Assembly (NCBI GenBank): GCA_963995505.1
Contig: OZ023183.1
Location: 12,644,671-12,708,670, forward strand
DNA from: Hypericum androsaemum
Taxonomy: Eukaryota > Streptophyta > Magnoliopsida > Malpighiales > Hypericaceae
Reading direction: 5' to 3'
Length of the DNA: 64,000 nt
The translations under genes were made by a program, and so were the position numbers. Each line of letters starts with the position of its first letter. The first letter of the stretch is position 1. The notes below the pieces were generated by a model, which was not told the DNA's origin, did no database searches, and saw nothing but the letters and a program-made list of their open reading frames with translations. Positions 23,420-37,424 of the stretch are shown here, piece after piece.

Positions 23420-26400
23420 ATATTAGTAAATTTAAATTCAAAATTTTTTAAATAAATTCTAAAATTGTATAATTTTGACCAACTCTTATTATTTTTTAGG
23501 GAAATGTGGCTTAAAGCTATATATTAATTAAGTATAACCATACAACGGATGAAAGCAAATTTATGGATATGAAAGTAAAATAAAGAAATACTAGACATAA
23601 AACAACTAGTGGATACATTGTAAAATTTCCTCATAGACATCATGGAAAAGAAAGAAACCATGACAATGTTCTCAACAACGAGAGTTGAAAGCGTCTCAAG
23701 ACAAAAAAAATATATCAAACCATTGCTGAACAAAATGGCAGCTTAAACAGATGTCTCCGAAACCCCAGGCATACCTAAAGAAGGGCCAGTTGAATCCAAC
23801 AAAGATCGAAATAGCCACGAGCTAGAAAAAGATAGACACTAAGATATGGATAGAGCATAAAACTAAAATGAAAATACATAAACATAAAAGCAAAGTAAGC
23901 CTAAAAAGATACATAAAAATGGACAGCAACTCGGAGGGAAGGTCTAGAATGACTAACCCCTCCAGTCACCGTGCGAGAAAGCGTCTGGCACAGCGTTGGG
24001 AGGGCTAGACCGAGAGGTGGAAGACATTGGTGATCCAGCAACGGGCGTAAAAAATAAGCAGGAGGTCCGCTATTGGCAGAGACTGAAAGATCGACCTCAA
24101 GTCTAACCGGCGATGGATAGTTGCTGTAGGGGACGAGGAGGAGAAAGGCGGTCGGACGATACTCTCGGGACAGCGAGTCGGCAAGTGGGAGGTCGAGGAA
24201 GCCTAGATCTAAAAGTTGCTGGCTAGAAACACAGAGGTGTTCCCGAAAAAGGAAACCAAGGACTTGAAAAAATGAAGAACCTGGAGGGTGGAGTATGGAG
24301 TATGGATGTTAGAGAAGGAGAGGCGGAGGAGATGAGGAGGAGGATGAAGGTGAAGAAGATTTTTTGTAATTTTAATTTTGTAATTTTTTTCTTGTTATAA
24401 TTATGGACACATGATTTTTATTTATTCATTATAATTTATATGTAAACATAAATTGATTATAGATAATATGTGGATGCGAGAGAAATTAATTATTTATTTG
24501 GTGAGTAGATTGGATGAAATCACCAATAAATATAGTTACAAGATTGGATTAGATTGAGTTAAATTAAGTTATATATTGATAAAAGATAAATTAATTATCT
24601 ATTTGGTAAGCGATTGGTTCTACTCACCAATAAACATAATCTTAGGATGTACCTTTATCGTTACTTACTTTGTAGTTAATAAATGCGAGGGCCAGACCAC
24701 TGCCCTTAATGCTACGGCTACCCCACAACAACTACGTCGTCGTTATTCACAAGTATCTTCTTTCTTTAAGCAACATCTATTGCATTACATTCCAGTATGT
24801 ATATATATTTATAAATACTAACTCTAAAAAAGTTATATATATAGGTTAAAGTAATTTTACTACCACCTGGTTTAGCATTTTGATACATGATTTCTAAATT
24901 ATCTCTTAGTTGAAGTGACAATCGCTAACCTCCAATTACTTCAATTAACTTCTATGTCATATCACATTATCCACTATATTCTCGATTTCGTAAGAGTTTA
25001 GATTTGAATTCGAGTGCTACCTAATTTGTCCAATTTTCTCTCAAATTAGTGTTCTGGCATCTACATGGATAAAATTAAGAAGGGTAATGACATCACGATA
25101 AAATTATTAGCATGATATGACACAAGGGATAACGAATTCCGTCAATTTATTATTATGCTTTGTGCCAATATTTGTGATGTGATACGAGGATTAAATTTAC
25201 AGTATGACATAGACACGAAAAATAAGTCAAATAATTTAGGTTAGCATATGCCACTTTTATAATCTTCTAAAACTTATGTTACATGATTGAAGAATTTAAA
25301 ATCACAAGTTAATTAATACAGTTAGTAAAGTAAACTTTAACTAAATAAATATTTCGATCTTTCTAAAATACTATAAAATATGTTCCTACATAACATTGGT
25401 GGGCTACACCGTTAACACGTCACCGCCACCGCGGTGGTGATTAATAACGCCAGCCAACCCAAAAGGAAGAACTGAAAAGTAGAATTCGTGACTTCCCTAT
25501 GATCCACACACTTTGAATAAAACATTGGTAAATCTACTGGACGAGGACTGGCCGTGTACAGTAACATCTTCTGGGGTTATGTTTAGTCCACGTTTAGGTT
25601 CAGAATTAAAAGCCACCTATGATTCTTAAATTAGGGTTAGTCGTGTTCGGATATCGTCCAACATCTAGAGAACTTCTGGTTTTTTTAAAACATCTCGTAT
25701 TCGGATACCATTACGCTGACTAATTCATATTCTGAGTGGTGAGATTTTTGAAAGGTGGCAACACTCTCCCAACTTGTATTTTGCGTCGATGCATTCTCAA
25801 TAGTTCAAACTCAAGACTTCTTTATTAATTAAAACAATGTCACATTTTTTTTCTGTTTCGATATCTTATTAAATCTATTTTAAAATCGGATTAGTGGTTT
25901 GTGCATTACCAACCTGTTTTGTTCCTTTTGAAGTCGGTGGGGAATTAAAACTGGGCGACGAAAATATGTACAAGAAACAGTTTGCAACAATTTTCTTTCC
26001 CTTTTTCAAAAAAAAAATTTTCACGGTGAGAAGGAGGCTGGAGACTTTAGAGGCAAACCCACAATTCTAAATTAGTTAGTTTCTATATACTTTTTATAAC
26101 TCTATTCAACTCTTACCTTTATTACATATTTATGCTTTATCGACGTTAGGACTACTATATTCACATAATTTCGAACTCGATATCGTTTAGAAAAACTAAA
26201 TCGCATTAGTTTATGTGGTTGTTGTTGGTATAAGATATTAACCGTTAATAATAAGACCTAAAGAAATCGATGTTCATAAATGAGAAATCACAATGCACAT
26301 GCTGGCTGGCTGGCTCAGTAATATTAGAGCGCGCAACGCATCGATGACTCCCTCGGTTTCTCTCTTCAACTTGTAAACTCCCCTTTCCTAAGAAAGACAT

Positions 26401-26758
26401 TCGTCGTCCTATTTTTAATCCATAGCCTAAGGGTTAAGAAAATATATTCACAATGTCGCTAGTGTCTTTGTCCCATTCGAACCAGACTTTTTGGACTGTA
26501 CGTGATCTTTTTTAAGCTCTTATACCACTTTCAAGACTTATTTTAGGCGAGTCTCCTAATATTATTTTTATATTTTTATGATTCGAACTAAATATTTTTT
26601 AAATAAATTTAAGTGATTTACTAATATTAACTCTGCTTCTCGTATAGGTACAAGTATGTTTGCCAACAAGTGAAATGATGTAATTTTTTGGTGGGAACCA
26701 AACACCTAACTACCCTACTAACTAGTAAGTGCATGGATGATATGCACCGAATATTATT
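23420..26758. other. non-coding part of duplication unit 1
   Basis: No gene supported. 23,500-24,360 is a moderately GC-rich segment ending in a GAGGAGGA-rich tract (about 24,295-24,360), possibly another decayed element. A 14-bp block present in unit 2 (near 37,769) is missing here near 23,763. 24,370-26,750 is AT-rich. The frame at 24576-24821 recurs in the other unit with amino-acid changes and no motif. Confidence 0.4.
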
Positions 26759-27344
26759 GTTTTTAAAACCGACCCGGAAGGTGACCCGGAATTCTCAAAA
26801 TTTTTTGGTTCGACCGGTCTGACCAGTTGGACCACCGGTCCGACCAGAACTTCTATTATATATTAATATTATTAAATAAATTTTGATAAATTTAATTTAG
26901 AGTAAAAAAAGATAAAATACCAAATAATTTCATATATTTAGTAACTTTGTTATACAATTTATCCAAATAAAGTCTTCAAACATGAATTAAACAAGTCTAG
27001 AAGTACAAGAAGATGATTATACAAATTTTCTTGTTCGACATATTAGTCCAATTCGTTTAACTTAGTTGACATATTATCGAGAATTGTTGAAAATATAAGT
27101 TTGTTGTGATTCAAAAGTGATATATACAATCCGAGAATGGAAGTTGAGGTTTTGTTTCTAAACTAAATTCGATAAAATAAAAAAATAAACACAAAGTTTT
27201 TTAATCCGGGTGAACCGGTTCATCCAGAAGCACCTGACCAGGTGGTCTGACCAGATTTTGGCTGGTCGAACCGTATTCTGGGTATTATGTAAAAATTGAC
27301 ACAGATTTGGTCCCGAATAGTGGTCGGACTGTGGTTTTTAAAAC
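26759..27344. mobile_element. MITE with GTTTTTAAAAC ends, copy 1
   Basis: The ends are related: GTTTTTAAAACCGACCCGG at the left and GGACTGTGGTTTTTAAAAC at the right. Both flanks carry scrambled repeats of CCGGTC/GGTCCGACC/CTGACCAG type, and the centre is AT-rich. This is typical of a short non-autonomous DNA element, hAT-like in general style. I could not define the target-site duplication. A counterpart lies in unit 2. Confidence 0.6.
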
Positions 27345-27389
27345 ATTACCAAATAATGTACGACCACCCTCTCCAAGTGTTTAAATTAA

Positions 27390-28691
27390 GGGCAAATTAC
27401 TCTCACGTTCCTGATCTTTGGTCACCCTCTCCCTAGGGTCCCTGACTTTTGGAAAATGATTGTCCCGTCCCTAAGTTTTGATGATAATAGACTCTCAGGT
27501 TCCTGGCTGAAGTCATCAACTCTTTTTTTCATTTTTGGTCATGGAAATGACCAAAATACCCTTTTAGAAAATTCACCTTCTTCAACTTCGACCAAAAACA
27601 CCAACAAGTAAAAAATCAACCCAAAAAAAAATCAAACTAACCAAAATAAGAAATACAACCAAGAACATCAAACTAAATAAAAAATCCAGAAATCCAACGA
27701 TTACAAACCAAGCGACAAGACCACCGGGTACAATTCATCATCTTCGCCGGACAAAATGTCGAGTCGAACGGCGGGACCGTCTCTGGGGCCCATCTTCTGG
27801 AAATAACCAAACCCATGAAAACCAACTAAGAACATAAAAAATCTGGAAACCATCAAGGATGGGCGGTGGTCAGGCTGGATGGTTCATGGGTTGGCGGCGG
27901 TCAGCAGTTTCTCTCTCCTGAGTCCGGATCCTCATCTCTTAGAGCTCTCTGGTGTCGTGGTGGATTAGATCTGGGATGAGCGGGCAGTGTGCAAGGTAGG
28001 GGGAGCCATTAGACAGGAGGCCGTTGGCGGTCGATGAGCCTCCTCCCGGAGGAGAGACCTTCTGGGCTATGGCGGCGGCGATGTCGTCCTTGAAGCTTCA
28101 ACAGAGGACGACCTTCTAAGCTTTATTGGTCACCAACAACAATTAATACGGTGAGATCCAAACAAAAGAACTCGTGTCCGTCTAAATCCAGTCCATGTCG
28201 ATATGGATGGAAGTCGTGAGCTTGCTCATGTACACGTGGGTATGTTCCTTGCTCATGGATGGAAGTTGGAACAGTACGCACAGGAGTTTGATTTAGTTGG
28301 TTTGGAGGTATAGATTTCGGTGAGTTTAGATCTCTCGAGAATTTTTTTTGTCAGTTTGGTTTGTGGTCTTAGATATTTTTTGAATTTTTTTTTGTTGTTT
28401 TTGATGTCCTTGGTTGTGTTATTGATTTTGGTTAGTTTGATCTTATTTTTTGGTTGGCTTTTAGTTGTTGATATTTTTGGTCAAATGTTGAAGAAGATAA
28501 ATTTTTTATTTTTTGTTTAAGGTATTTTGGTCATTTTCATGACCAAAAATAAAAAAAAGAGCCGATGACGTCACCCAGGGAACTGAGAATCTATTATCAT
28601 CAAAACTTAGGGACGGGACAATCATTTTTCAAAAGTCAAGGACCCTAAAAAGAAGGTGACCAAAGGTCAAGGACGTGAGGATAATTTGCCC
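27390..28691. mobile_element. complete Mutator-type inverted-repeat element
   Basis: 1.3-kb element with inverted arms of about 175 bp (27390-27565 and 28515-28691). The termini are GGGCAAATTA. Target-site duplication: TTAAATTAA at 27381-27389 and TTATATTAA at 28692-28700; the right-hand site in unit 2 reads TTAAATTAA exactly, so a 9-bp duplication with one later mutation is well supported. The interior contains GC-rich sequence (27,700-28,100) of unknown origin and a T-rich stretch giving a spurious hydrophobic frame at 28320-28520. No transposase. Confidence 0.9.
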
Positions 28692-29923
28692 TTATATTAA
28701 TTAGCAAGAAACTTGTCTCTTGGTTAATTACAATTTTCTTCAAAATAAAAGGCTAATTACAATTTTGAATTATCCCTTAAAAATTAGAAGTTTGAACATG
28801 AGGATACAACAGTTATAGCTTTTGGTGTTTTAGGAATAAAATTTAAAAAAATGTTCTATCTTTTAGCTTTTTGTGTTTAGGAATAATGAATATTTTGTAT
28901 TTAAAAAATTTGCGATCCAATTGGTGACTCGATCGGTTAATCCGGAGGACGATAGAAATTTCGAATGGACCTCATATTTTTTAAAACCATGCATTTTTGG
29001 TATATTGTTCAAAATAGATATTTGTACCTTAAGCAAAGCTGTCTATCTTCTTCCACCTCGTTCGGGCGGCGACACCGAATTCGGAAGTTGTGGTCGTCAA
29101 AGCTGCACTCGCCTGGCCAACACCGTGGAGCTTGGAAATTTTATCTTGTTGCCTCATCTTTCTTTGTTCAATTTAGATTGTTTCTTCCCCAACAAAAAAT
29201 TATGTGGATATTTTTCTCCTACAATCGTGTCAGTTGAAAAAAATGACGTGGGAGTTTAATTTCCACGTTATCGCTGGAGATTTAGTTTGGATTCCATTAA
29301 CTCAATTGTAAAATTGTGGTCGGAAACGAACTCAAAATATATTTTTACCAAATTGCATATCACAAGTTGCAAATTGAACTTTTTTTGGGTAAACATTGGA
29401 GTCGAACTCTATTGCTGATCTTTTAAGGAAGAGCTTTAACGTTCTGTAAATTTGAATGTAATTTTTTTTAAAGTAAATTTAAGTTGTTGTAACTTGTAAG
29501 TACAAAATGAACATTATAAACTTTGGCCCTAAAAGAAACGGAACGCGACAAAGAAGTAGGTGGAGAGTAGAAATGCTATTCGTTGTCGTTGAATGTGGTC
29601 CTAAATCCTAATGTCGGTAAGAGACATAATTTTTTTGTAAAACAATTCGAGTTCCAGAAATTCACAGACAAAAAAATAGCAATTTTCAGGATAATTATAG
29701 ATACAATTCTCACATTAATAAATATTAACTTTTTTATTAAAAAAACAAGCCGAACATTTTTTTTGTCACGAAGCAACTACCAACTCCAACGTTACACAAC
29801 TCCAGCAAGAAACAGCTACAGCAGGCATTTAAAAATGCTAGGCCAATTATTTTAACCGAGAAATTAACCATAATATATCGGGAGGTCGCTAAAGCTAAAT
29901 CGGCGGCGACCACATGATTGGAG

Positions 29924-32900
29924 TTACTGTGGGAGCTTGTTGAGCTTGCAGTACATGAAGTCGCCGAACTTCTTGGTCTTGTACTTGGCTGGCTCCCCGT
30001 CCTTGACGAGCTTAGAGTTGGGCCCCACGACGAACTCCGGCGGTGGCTCCAAGAACACAGGCCAGGACATCCTCGTCGCGTCTTTGTTAACGGTCGTCCT
30101 GTGAAGAACGCTCTTGTATTTTCCGTTGCTCACGATCTGACCAACAATACCAGTACACATAATAATGTAAGAATTAATAGAGATTTTTATTGAAAAAATA
30201 AATTTATACCAATCTATACACACCAGCAATTAAACATAGACTTCCATCATGTTTTTCTAGATTTTTTTGATAAATAAAGTATTATGCTCTTAATAAGAAT
30301 CCACCAAGGTCGATTACGCCAAAATCCAACTTGTCTTAACAACGACAAAAGGCAAAAAAATTTGAAAGATAAAAGATGGGAGTAGGAATTGGGTTCAAGT
30401 TTAGGTCATTGTTTGAAGTTTAGGTTTAGAACTATATCTATCTTATTATTTGATTTTATACTCGATCAAAGTGAACCAATATAGTTCTTTTCAAGTCTCG
30501 ATATCTGGGTCGATCTTCGTATTGGGGTCTAACTACCATTCTTAATTAAATACGGACAAAAAATAATACTTAAACAAAAAAATTGAAGAGTTAGAGATTA
30601 GAGTGTATATAAATATACCTCCAATTGGTCGCCAATGTGAACGACTAGGGCGTTAGGTATGTGCTTGACATCGTACCATTTGCCATCCCTGGAAGCTTGG
30701 AGGCCCTGTACCTCGTTTGGGACAAGAATAGTGAGAGTAGACATGTCGGTGTGAGCTGGCACTCCGAGAACAAGGTCTGGCCTTGGACAAGGTGGGTAGA
30801 AGTTAATCTTGAGCATGTACTCCAATACTTTACCCCCGACGGCTTCCCTTAGCTCATCCTCTTCCAGCCCTAATCCCAAGGATAAATTGCAGAATATCTT
30901 CTTTTCCACTGCGTGGAGGTACTTGGCGTACTCCTCGTTCGCCTCCCTGTCGTTAGGACAAGTACGTTAGGTGCATGTCAAATTGCTCTTCACGATAACC
31001 AACGAGAGTTCATCTATGTGTTAAATACGTAGACTCAAAGGTATTACTTTGCTAGGTAAATATTGTACTTCTTTATTGTATTTTTTAATAATTACAGTTT
31101 AATATTCTTCCAAAAACCCCAGAAAGAAAGTTACATTAATTGTAACAAGGTATGCCACATTAGATATAGATAGCCACACATCATTGTCCTATGATGAGTG
31201 TTATCTAAATACATAATCTAAAAAGTATCTCCAAAAGACCGGCTTGGCTTTAATCTAACCTGTAACAACACCGAATTCTTTACGGTGCTTAAATCAAACT
31301 TTTGTAATTGACAATTTCTCAATCAACATCTACGTGATCAAATACGTCATTAATCGTGTTAAAAAGCTATAGATGACTTTTACAAATATGATTTTTATGA
31401 CATAAATGGCATTAGAGCTAGCAGTCAAAATATGCATTATCAACAAAACTATTCAACCCTTTTTGCCCTGGCTTTTTTTGTCTGAATTTCTTTCTTAGAT
31501 GTTAAACTAAATAATAGTACAAAACCACATTCCCGGATACAGACAAGAAAGTTGACCCTAGTCCTGACCGGTGAATAGAAACCTAACCAACCAGTCTGTA
31601 CTATGTGAGCTCCTTCAAGAAAAGTCAACTAAACAAACCACTTGTTTTTAGTAGCAAATACCTAACAATCAAAATGGACCTACACAGTGAAGACATTAAT
31701 AATGGAACTTTGTGGCCCATTTTAACGATTATTGTTCAGTCTCTCTTTTTTTTAAGGGACTTATTGTACAGACTCTAGAAGAGTGAAATAATTACAAACT
31801 CTATAAAAGTGATCTGGGCTCGTATCGAAAACTGAAAGTTTACGGAGTCCTCGCAAACAAGCTGGTGGCAAGGGGCTGTCCACTTTTAGGTTACGACTAC
31901 AACTTTTAAGGCTTGATTAATAAGTAGAAATTGTTCAAGTCTTGAGTTAAAATAAAATTTTAAAACGTGCTATTAGAATTTAGAGGAGGTTAATTTAGTG
32001 GTTCCTTGTGTTTTTTCTACTTGTATCTTCTGACGCATTGTTGAAAATTTCGTACAAGCTTTGGCTTAATAATGGGTCTAATTCAGGAACTTAGAGAAGC
32101 AATGAATTTGAATATGTAGATTTTACCATATTCTACATATAGATAGATCTACGATGTATTTCACTTCATTACCAAAAATAATAACACGCATCACTTAATA
32201 TAAAAAATTGGAAAAGCATATATTGAGCAATGATGATATTTTTTACCCAAATATATATTACAACAATGGTCAAATCAATGCAGCGTTTTAACCTTTTAAA
32301 TAACATTTGATTCCGCTTTTAAAGTAAGCACATTTTGGGGAAAAAATTTAAAAGGTCCCTAATTAGATCTATTATTTAAAACCTAAAGTTTCGAAAACTG
32401 GCTTACAAAAATTTTATATAACGTGCAACATTTGGATCGCTAACTTTTTAATAAAATTTAAGAAAGTGAAAGTAAATCTCGTAAAACTCACCAAAAATTG
32501 TGAGTGGACAAATAAATATAAATTCATCTTTTTCGAAGGACCATTGTAAAATCTTAATACGCTCATGACACCGTGACTCATGCAAGTTGACAAGGAAGGG
32601 AGTACGGGAACCTTTTAAAGGGAAATGGCAAAACCAGAGAATTAACTCATCAACTCAAAGTAACACGTGAACACCCAAAAATGTTAAAGTACATATCTTT
32701 ATATTTGATATATAAATAAATTTTACTTTAAAAAAAACCCAAAAAGTTAAACAGAAAGATTACCTATAGGAGGGTGGATTCTTGGGCCAGAACCGGTAAT
32801 TAATGACTTCCTGAGGCCAAATCTTATGGAACAAGTGATCCACCCAACCCTTCTTCCCTTCCACCTCCTTCTGTAGAAGCGTCCCGTAGCCTTCCACAGA

Positions 32901-33218
32901 CCCCGGAAGCTTCCCGTACGTCTCCTTCTCCTCCTGAGACAGCCCGAAGAACTCCTTCCCGACACGTTGAAGCTCGCTTATCACCTCGTCGGGGATCCCG
33001 TGGTTCACCAACTGGAACATCCCCCATTGCTCGCTCGCCTCCACTATCGACCTCCTCGTCTTCTCCTCGTCCGGGTCGCCCAAGTCGATGACCGGAACCT
33101 CCAGGTTCACCCCCGGGACGGTGGTGATCGCCGGCTGCTCGCTCTCTAACCTTATGAAGGCGTCCGGTATTGTGTCTTTGAACATGGACGCAACGTCCTG
33201 AACCCTTGCCACCTCCAT
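29924..33218 (-). CDS. FLS: flavonol synthase, copy 2
   Basis: Exons in transcript order: 33218-32764, 30946-30619, 30136-29924, giving 331 residues. It is identical to copy 1 except Leu instead of Pro at residue 304 (one base, 30009). That residue lies in a C-terminal stretch after the catalytic core, so activity is unlikely to be lost. All iron, 2-oxoglutarate and substrate-contact residues listed for copy 1 are retained. Introns, 5' leader and at least 2 kb of upstream sequence look unchanged, so both copies should have the same immediate promoter; more distant sequence differs because unit 2's upstream side ends near 42 kb. Both reading frames are open, so there is no sign that either copy is a pseudogene. 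Confidence 0.94.
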
Positions 33219-33367
33219 TAATTCTATCTACTTTTGATGTATTAGTTTAGGTTTCTCTTGGAGACGTAATGAGAAAATGTGTGTGATGTAACGATTTATG
33301 TTCGTAGACGTGGTTTTCTCTCCTCCTCTCTCTTTGCCCGATTTGGTTTGAGCGATAGAGCAGGCCT

Positions 33368-33375
33368 TATTTATA
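33368..33375 (-). promoter_or_regulatory. TATA box of FLS copy 2
   Basis: Same TATAAATA element and same distance from the start codon as in copy 1. The AC-like and ACGT motifs upstream are also duplicated without change. Confidence 0.6.
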
Positions 33376-33404
33376 GGGTGTTGCACCTAAGTTGGCATTT
33401 TTTT

Positions 33405-35261
33405 GGTACGTTCGACATGCCAAATAATGTAAATGTACCAATGTAGACTCTAACATAGTAAAAAATAATAGATTAATTTTGTGGTCTGAATTTCAAAGGA
33501 GACACGAATTGCAAAGGAAAATCTCTAAATTTTGACTCAATGTGATTAATAGTTTTATTTGAGGATACCTAGTAAAAAACGTCTAGTTGGACAAGTATAT
33601 AAGTGAAAATAATTACATCTATTAATTAGGACAAACATAGACAAAACTAAGTAATAAGTGACATAATTTTTTGTGAGTAAAGTCTTGACTAGAAACCTCG
33701 TGAATGAAAACACTTGGGTCTTGTGCAACCGTAGAATTAATTGTTATCTATAAATATAACAACTTATATCACCATATTATCATAAATAAAAGAACATACA
33801 TTGTGATCGTATTAATTAACCAGCCAGTCTCTTTTTACTCTAGCAAGTGACACGATGGAAAATGTAGGTGGCTCGCATTTAGGAAATGGCGACGTGGCCA
33901 AACTATCTTCCGTCTTGAGCTTTTTGTGTGTGGGATACGGACATGTCGAAGTGGTTCTTTTCTCACCTCGAGTGTTCTCCATCATTGTTTTAAGGATTTT
34001 ACACCTACTTCAGCTGGTATATATCATACCGTCTCTATAACTAAAATTTAGATTAAGTGATTCAATAAATAAATACGGATACAGTTGGTAACAAAATTGG
34101 TACTCATATATGATGAATAATTATTAAATGCAACTTTTTAGAAATGGAGGTTTAAATACGAATAGGCGTTCGTTCATATTGAAATTAGGTTTTTTTGGAC
34201 AATGTCTTGATTTCGAAAATTGTGAATAAAGATAAACTGTTGATAAAATTGGCAATTTTTCGTATAGGAACTATTTACACTAATAGCAAGCGTGGAGGTT
34301 AAAAGCTGAGAAGGTCCAAGTGCTAAATAAAAACAAGCAGCAAGCTCTCTTGGAATTTTAACCGAAAGGGACCAGTGTGGTCACCGCATCTACACGCTAC
34401 TTTCATTCAAATTTCATATTTAATTACCGAGAATGATATTAATAAATACCTTTTATCGATGAATTATTGATATGCTGTGTTTTTTTTAATGTAAATTTGT
34501 ATACTATAATATAGAGAGGGATTGAACCCCAGACTCTCTAAATATTTGTAATAATTTGTATTGGGTTACAAATCTTTTGACAATTGATATGCTGTGTTAA
34601 TTTGGTATTTTGACCATTTTATATAATTGTGACATATTAGGATATGGTGGAATGGTTCTTCTGACCTTTGAAGGATAAGCAAAAGATATTCTGTATTTAA
34701 AAAGTTTTTTTCACGAAATGAATAATTTATTTTTAAAGATTGACAAATGTAAAATAAAATTTACAACATACGTCAAAAAATTATAAGGATTTTGTATTAA
34801 AAAAAATAAAGTGAGAACAAATGTGTGAATTAGTAGAAACACCTTTCACAAATCAAAAAACTTAGAGAGTAAACTAAAAATTTTAATGGGGACAGTTGCT
34901 TAAACAGGAAAGTTTACCATTGTCTCGTTCCGAGTATGAGTTGATTGAGTTCTTATATTTAATAATTATAATTTTACTATGAGATAATTTTGTGACAAAA
35001 CACTTTCTATTATTAGTAGAAATATTATCGTTCTATAGGGAAAGATTCACGCTTCAAAGATTCTTCCGGAGTTCCGATCCGGGGCTGACAAAAGCCGATC
35101 CAATAGCATACGTGTCACATTCCCCGGTACAACTGATGCGAGTGTTTCGGATCCACCCACGTATACCTTTTCCGACGGACCACCCACATTGATGATTGAC
35201 CTTTATTTTATTTTTTTCCGATGCAAGTTCTAAGATTTGATTTTGGATTGTCGAACGTCAG
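33405..35261. other. FLS copy 2 upstream region, no gene
   Basis: Duplicate of the region upstream of copy 1; I see no differences from it in the lines compared. No gene supported. Confidence 0.4.
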
Positions 35262-35268
35262 TATTAAC

Positions 35269-37413
35269 TTTTTTTTTTTGAAATGAGAGAGGTAAAATGC
35301 CCCTATATATTAAAAATAACGGTCAAGTATAACCTACTTAGTACAAGGCTTCTCTCGACCTTATGTGAGTCTGCGGCTGTTGGTCTCGTCAAAATCTTAT
35401 CACAAGAAAATCTGTTGAGAAAAATTCGTGATTTTCTCAAACATGATCATCTGAATATCACTGGGAGGAGCATAAAAAAATGAAGTCCTAGCTCCGTAGA
35501 AAAGCCACAATTGGCCAAAAAATCAACACACCAATTTGCTTCCCTGTACGAGTGGCAGATGCGCATCTCCCAACTCCCATTAAGCTTTAGGCGAATCTAA
35601 TGAAGAATAGGATTAGGAAGAACCTCCTGTGATTTAGGCGAGTTGAGTAACCCCTCAGCAATCTTGGAGTCTACTTCAACTATGAATTTCCTAACATTCA
35701 TCTTCTTTGCTAATGTGAGGCCATGAAGCAATCCCCACAAATTTGCATTCACACTCGAGGCCCGTATGACACTATCCCTGTTGAGTTTGAGCCAACCAAC
35801 AGGAGGCCGCTCCCACCCAACCAATACCTCTTTCCGCAGTGGTTTCACGTGCATCCTTGCTACCGCCTCAATGATGTTTTGCACCTCTTCGACCCTGTAT
35901 AAGATAGTTACAATTGGGTTAGATGGGCGAGCCTCACCTTCCCCCTATACGCGATGATTTTGCCATCTCCATATTGCGTTAACCGTACATATAAACACAT
36001 ACAACCATCTTTCTGGAGCTTTCAGGTTGGAATCAATCCATAAAGTCAAATTGAGGGTAAAGAAGGAAGTTGGAGAAATCTTCTCATGTCGAAGTAAAGC
36101 CATCCAGACTCAGGTTGCCTCCGTGCAATCCCTTAAGGCGTGTAGTATTGTTTCATCTCCATTGTTGCAGCAAGGGCAAGTGGCCGTCCCAGTCATCCAT
36201 TTGTTCTTCCAGACCGCATTTGTGAGCAATCTCCCATGGCCAGCAAGCCATATCACAGTCTTCAATCTTTGAGGACCTTTCCATTTCCATAAACTCTTCC
36301 ACGGCCTTGTAATATGGTCGGAAGTATCCATCTTGAAGGAGCTGATATGCGAATTCTACAGAGAAAGCTCTGTCATGAGTTAGGGCACACGTGATCTTAT
36401 CAGGATCACGTGAAACACACAGGGCTGGTAACACATCAATCATAGAAACCACCACAGGTGATAAATACTGCTTAATCAGATGCCAATTCCATTCGCCATC
36501 TTGATCGATAGCCTCATTCAGCTTCACCTCCAACAGGTGAAGCGGGACCGATGGAACGCACACCTCCAGTAGGTTATCAAAATTGTCCAACCACTTATCT
36601 GCCAAAATTTAGTCAAACACCCATTCCCAATAGCCCATTTAACTCTTTTAAGCATAATTGGCCAAAGGGAGGCGAAGGCCTTCCAAATGGGAGAGCACGA
36701 CTATTTGGACGTGAGTATGGGGATATGGGACAGCTGCTTGACATTCTTCCCCCAAAGTAACAGCAACCAAAGAGAGGAACAGTTCGCAATAAGTTCCCAA
36801 GCCAATTTCATAAAGAGTGCAAGATTTTAGTCTTGGAGATTCCTAAACCCAATGCCACCCAACTCCTTGGGTTTACAAACCGAATTCTACGCCAGCAGGT
36901 GGGGCATCCATTTTTCCAAAGAAGAACCCCATAACCATAGGTAGGAAGTGCACTTATCACCGCCTGTGAAAGCGTAGCACGTCCTGCAAATGCCAGCTTG
37001 TCCACACGCCACCCATGTAGTCTTATTTGGACTTTCTCAAGAATAAAGGCAAAGGTGTTCTTGGTGACTAGATCAAGTAGCAAAAGCATTCAAAGGTATT
37101 TTCCAAATTTTGTGGTAAGGGAAATACCTAGAGCACAGGCCAATTCGCGTGCCAAAGAGGGGGTCACATTCTTGGAGACGGACATCCTTGTCTTAGCCAT
37201 ACTAACAAGTTGACGAGACATACATGAGAATTTATCCAGTAGCTCATTAATAATTTGGGCTTGTAAGATGGATGTTTCAGCAAACAACAACAGATCATCG
37301 ACAAAAAAGAGATGGGACATCTTAGGGCCCTTTTGAGAGATTTTAAAGGGTCTCCAAACACCACCATTCACCCGCGTATGAATTATAAGGCCCATTCTTT
37401 CCAAACACAAGAC
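35269..37413 (-). mobile_element. 5'-truncated LINE, copy 2
   Basis: Duplicate of the LINE remnant in unit 1, with the same truncation point and the same poly(A) end, so the insertion predates the segmental duplication. The RNase H part is unchanged, but from about 36174 onward substitutions accumulate: in the zinc-finger region a longer frame (36110-36331) keeps KWMTGTATCPCC where unit 1 has changes, and the RT fragment (37090-37410, FVDDLLLFAET) differs at several residues. Still inactive. Confidence 0.88.
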
Positions 37414-37424
37414 TATTAATTTTT

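Larger units (their letters stand above)
14877..28880. repeat. tandem segmental duplication, unit 1 (14.0 kb)
   Basis: The whole block recurs in direct orientation immediately downstream (about 28882-42185) at an offset of 14,005 bp. The offset is constant from 14.9 to 23.4 kb, then grows to 14,006 and 14,019 through small indels. Unit 1 carries FLS copy 1, a truncated LINE, a MITE and a complete Mutator-type element. The end of unit 1 (TTTTTGTGTTTAG at about 28880) abuts the start of unit 2 with no spacer. The first ~300 bp hold a short GC-rich island (15040-15130) of unknown origin, present in both units. Confidence 0.97.

Noticed and set aside
28320..28520. Hydrophobic 66-codon frame
   Set aside because: T-rich interior of a Mutator-type element; hydrophobicity follows from poly-T codons.
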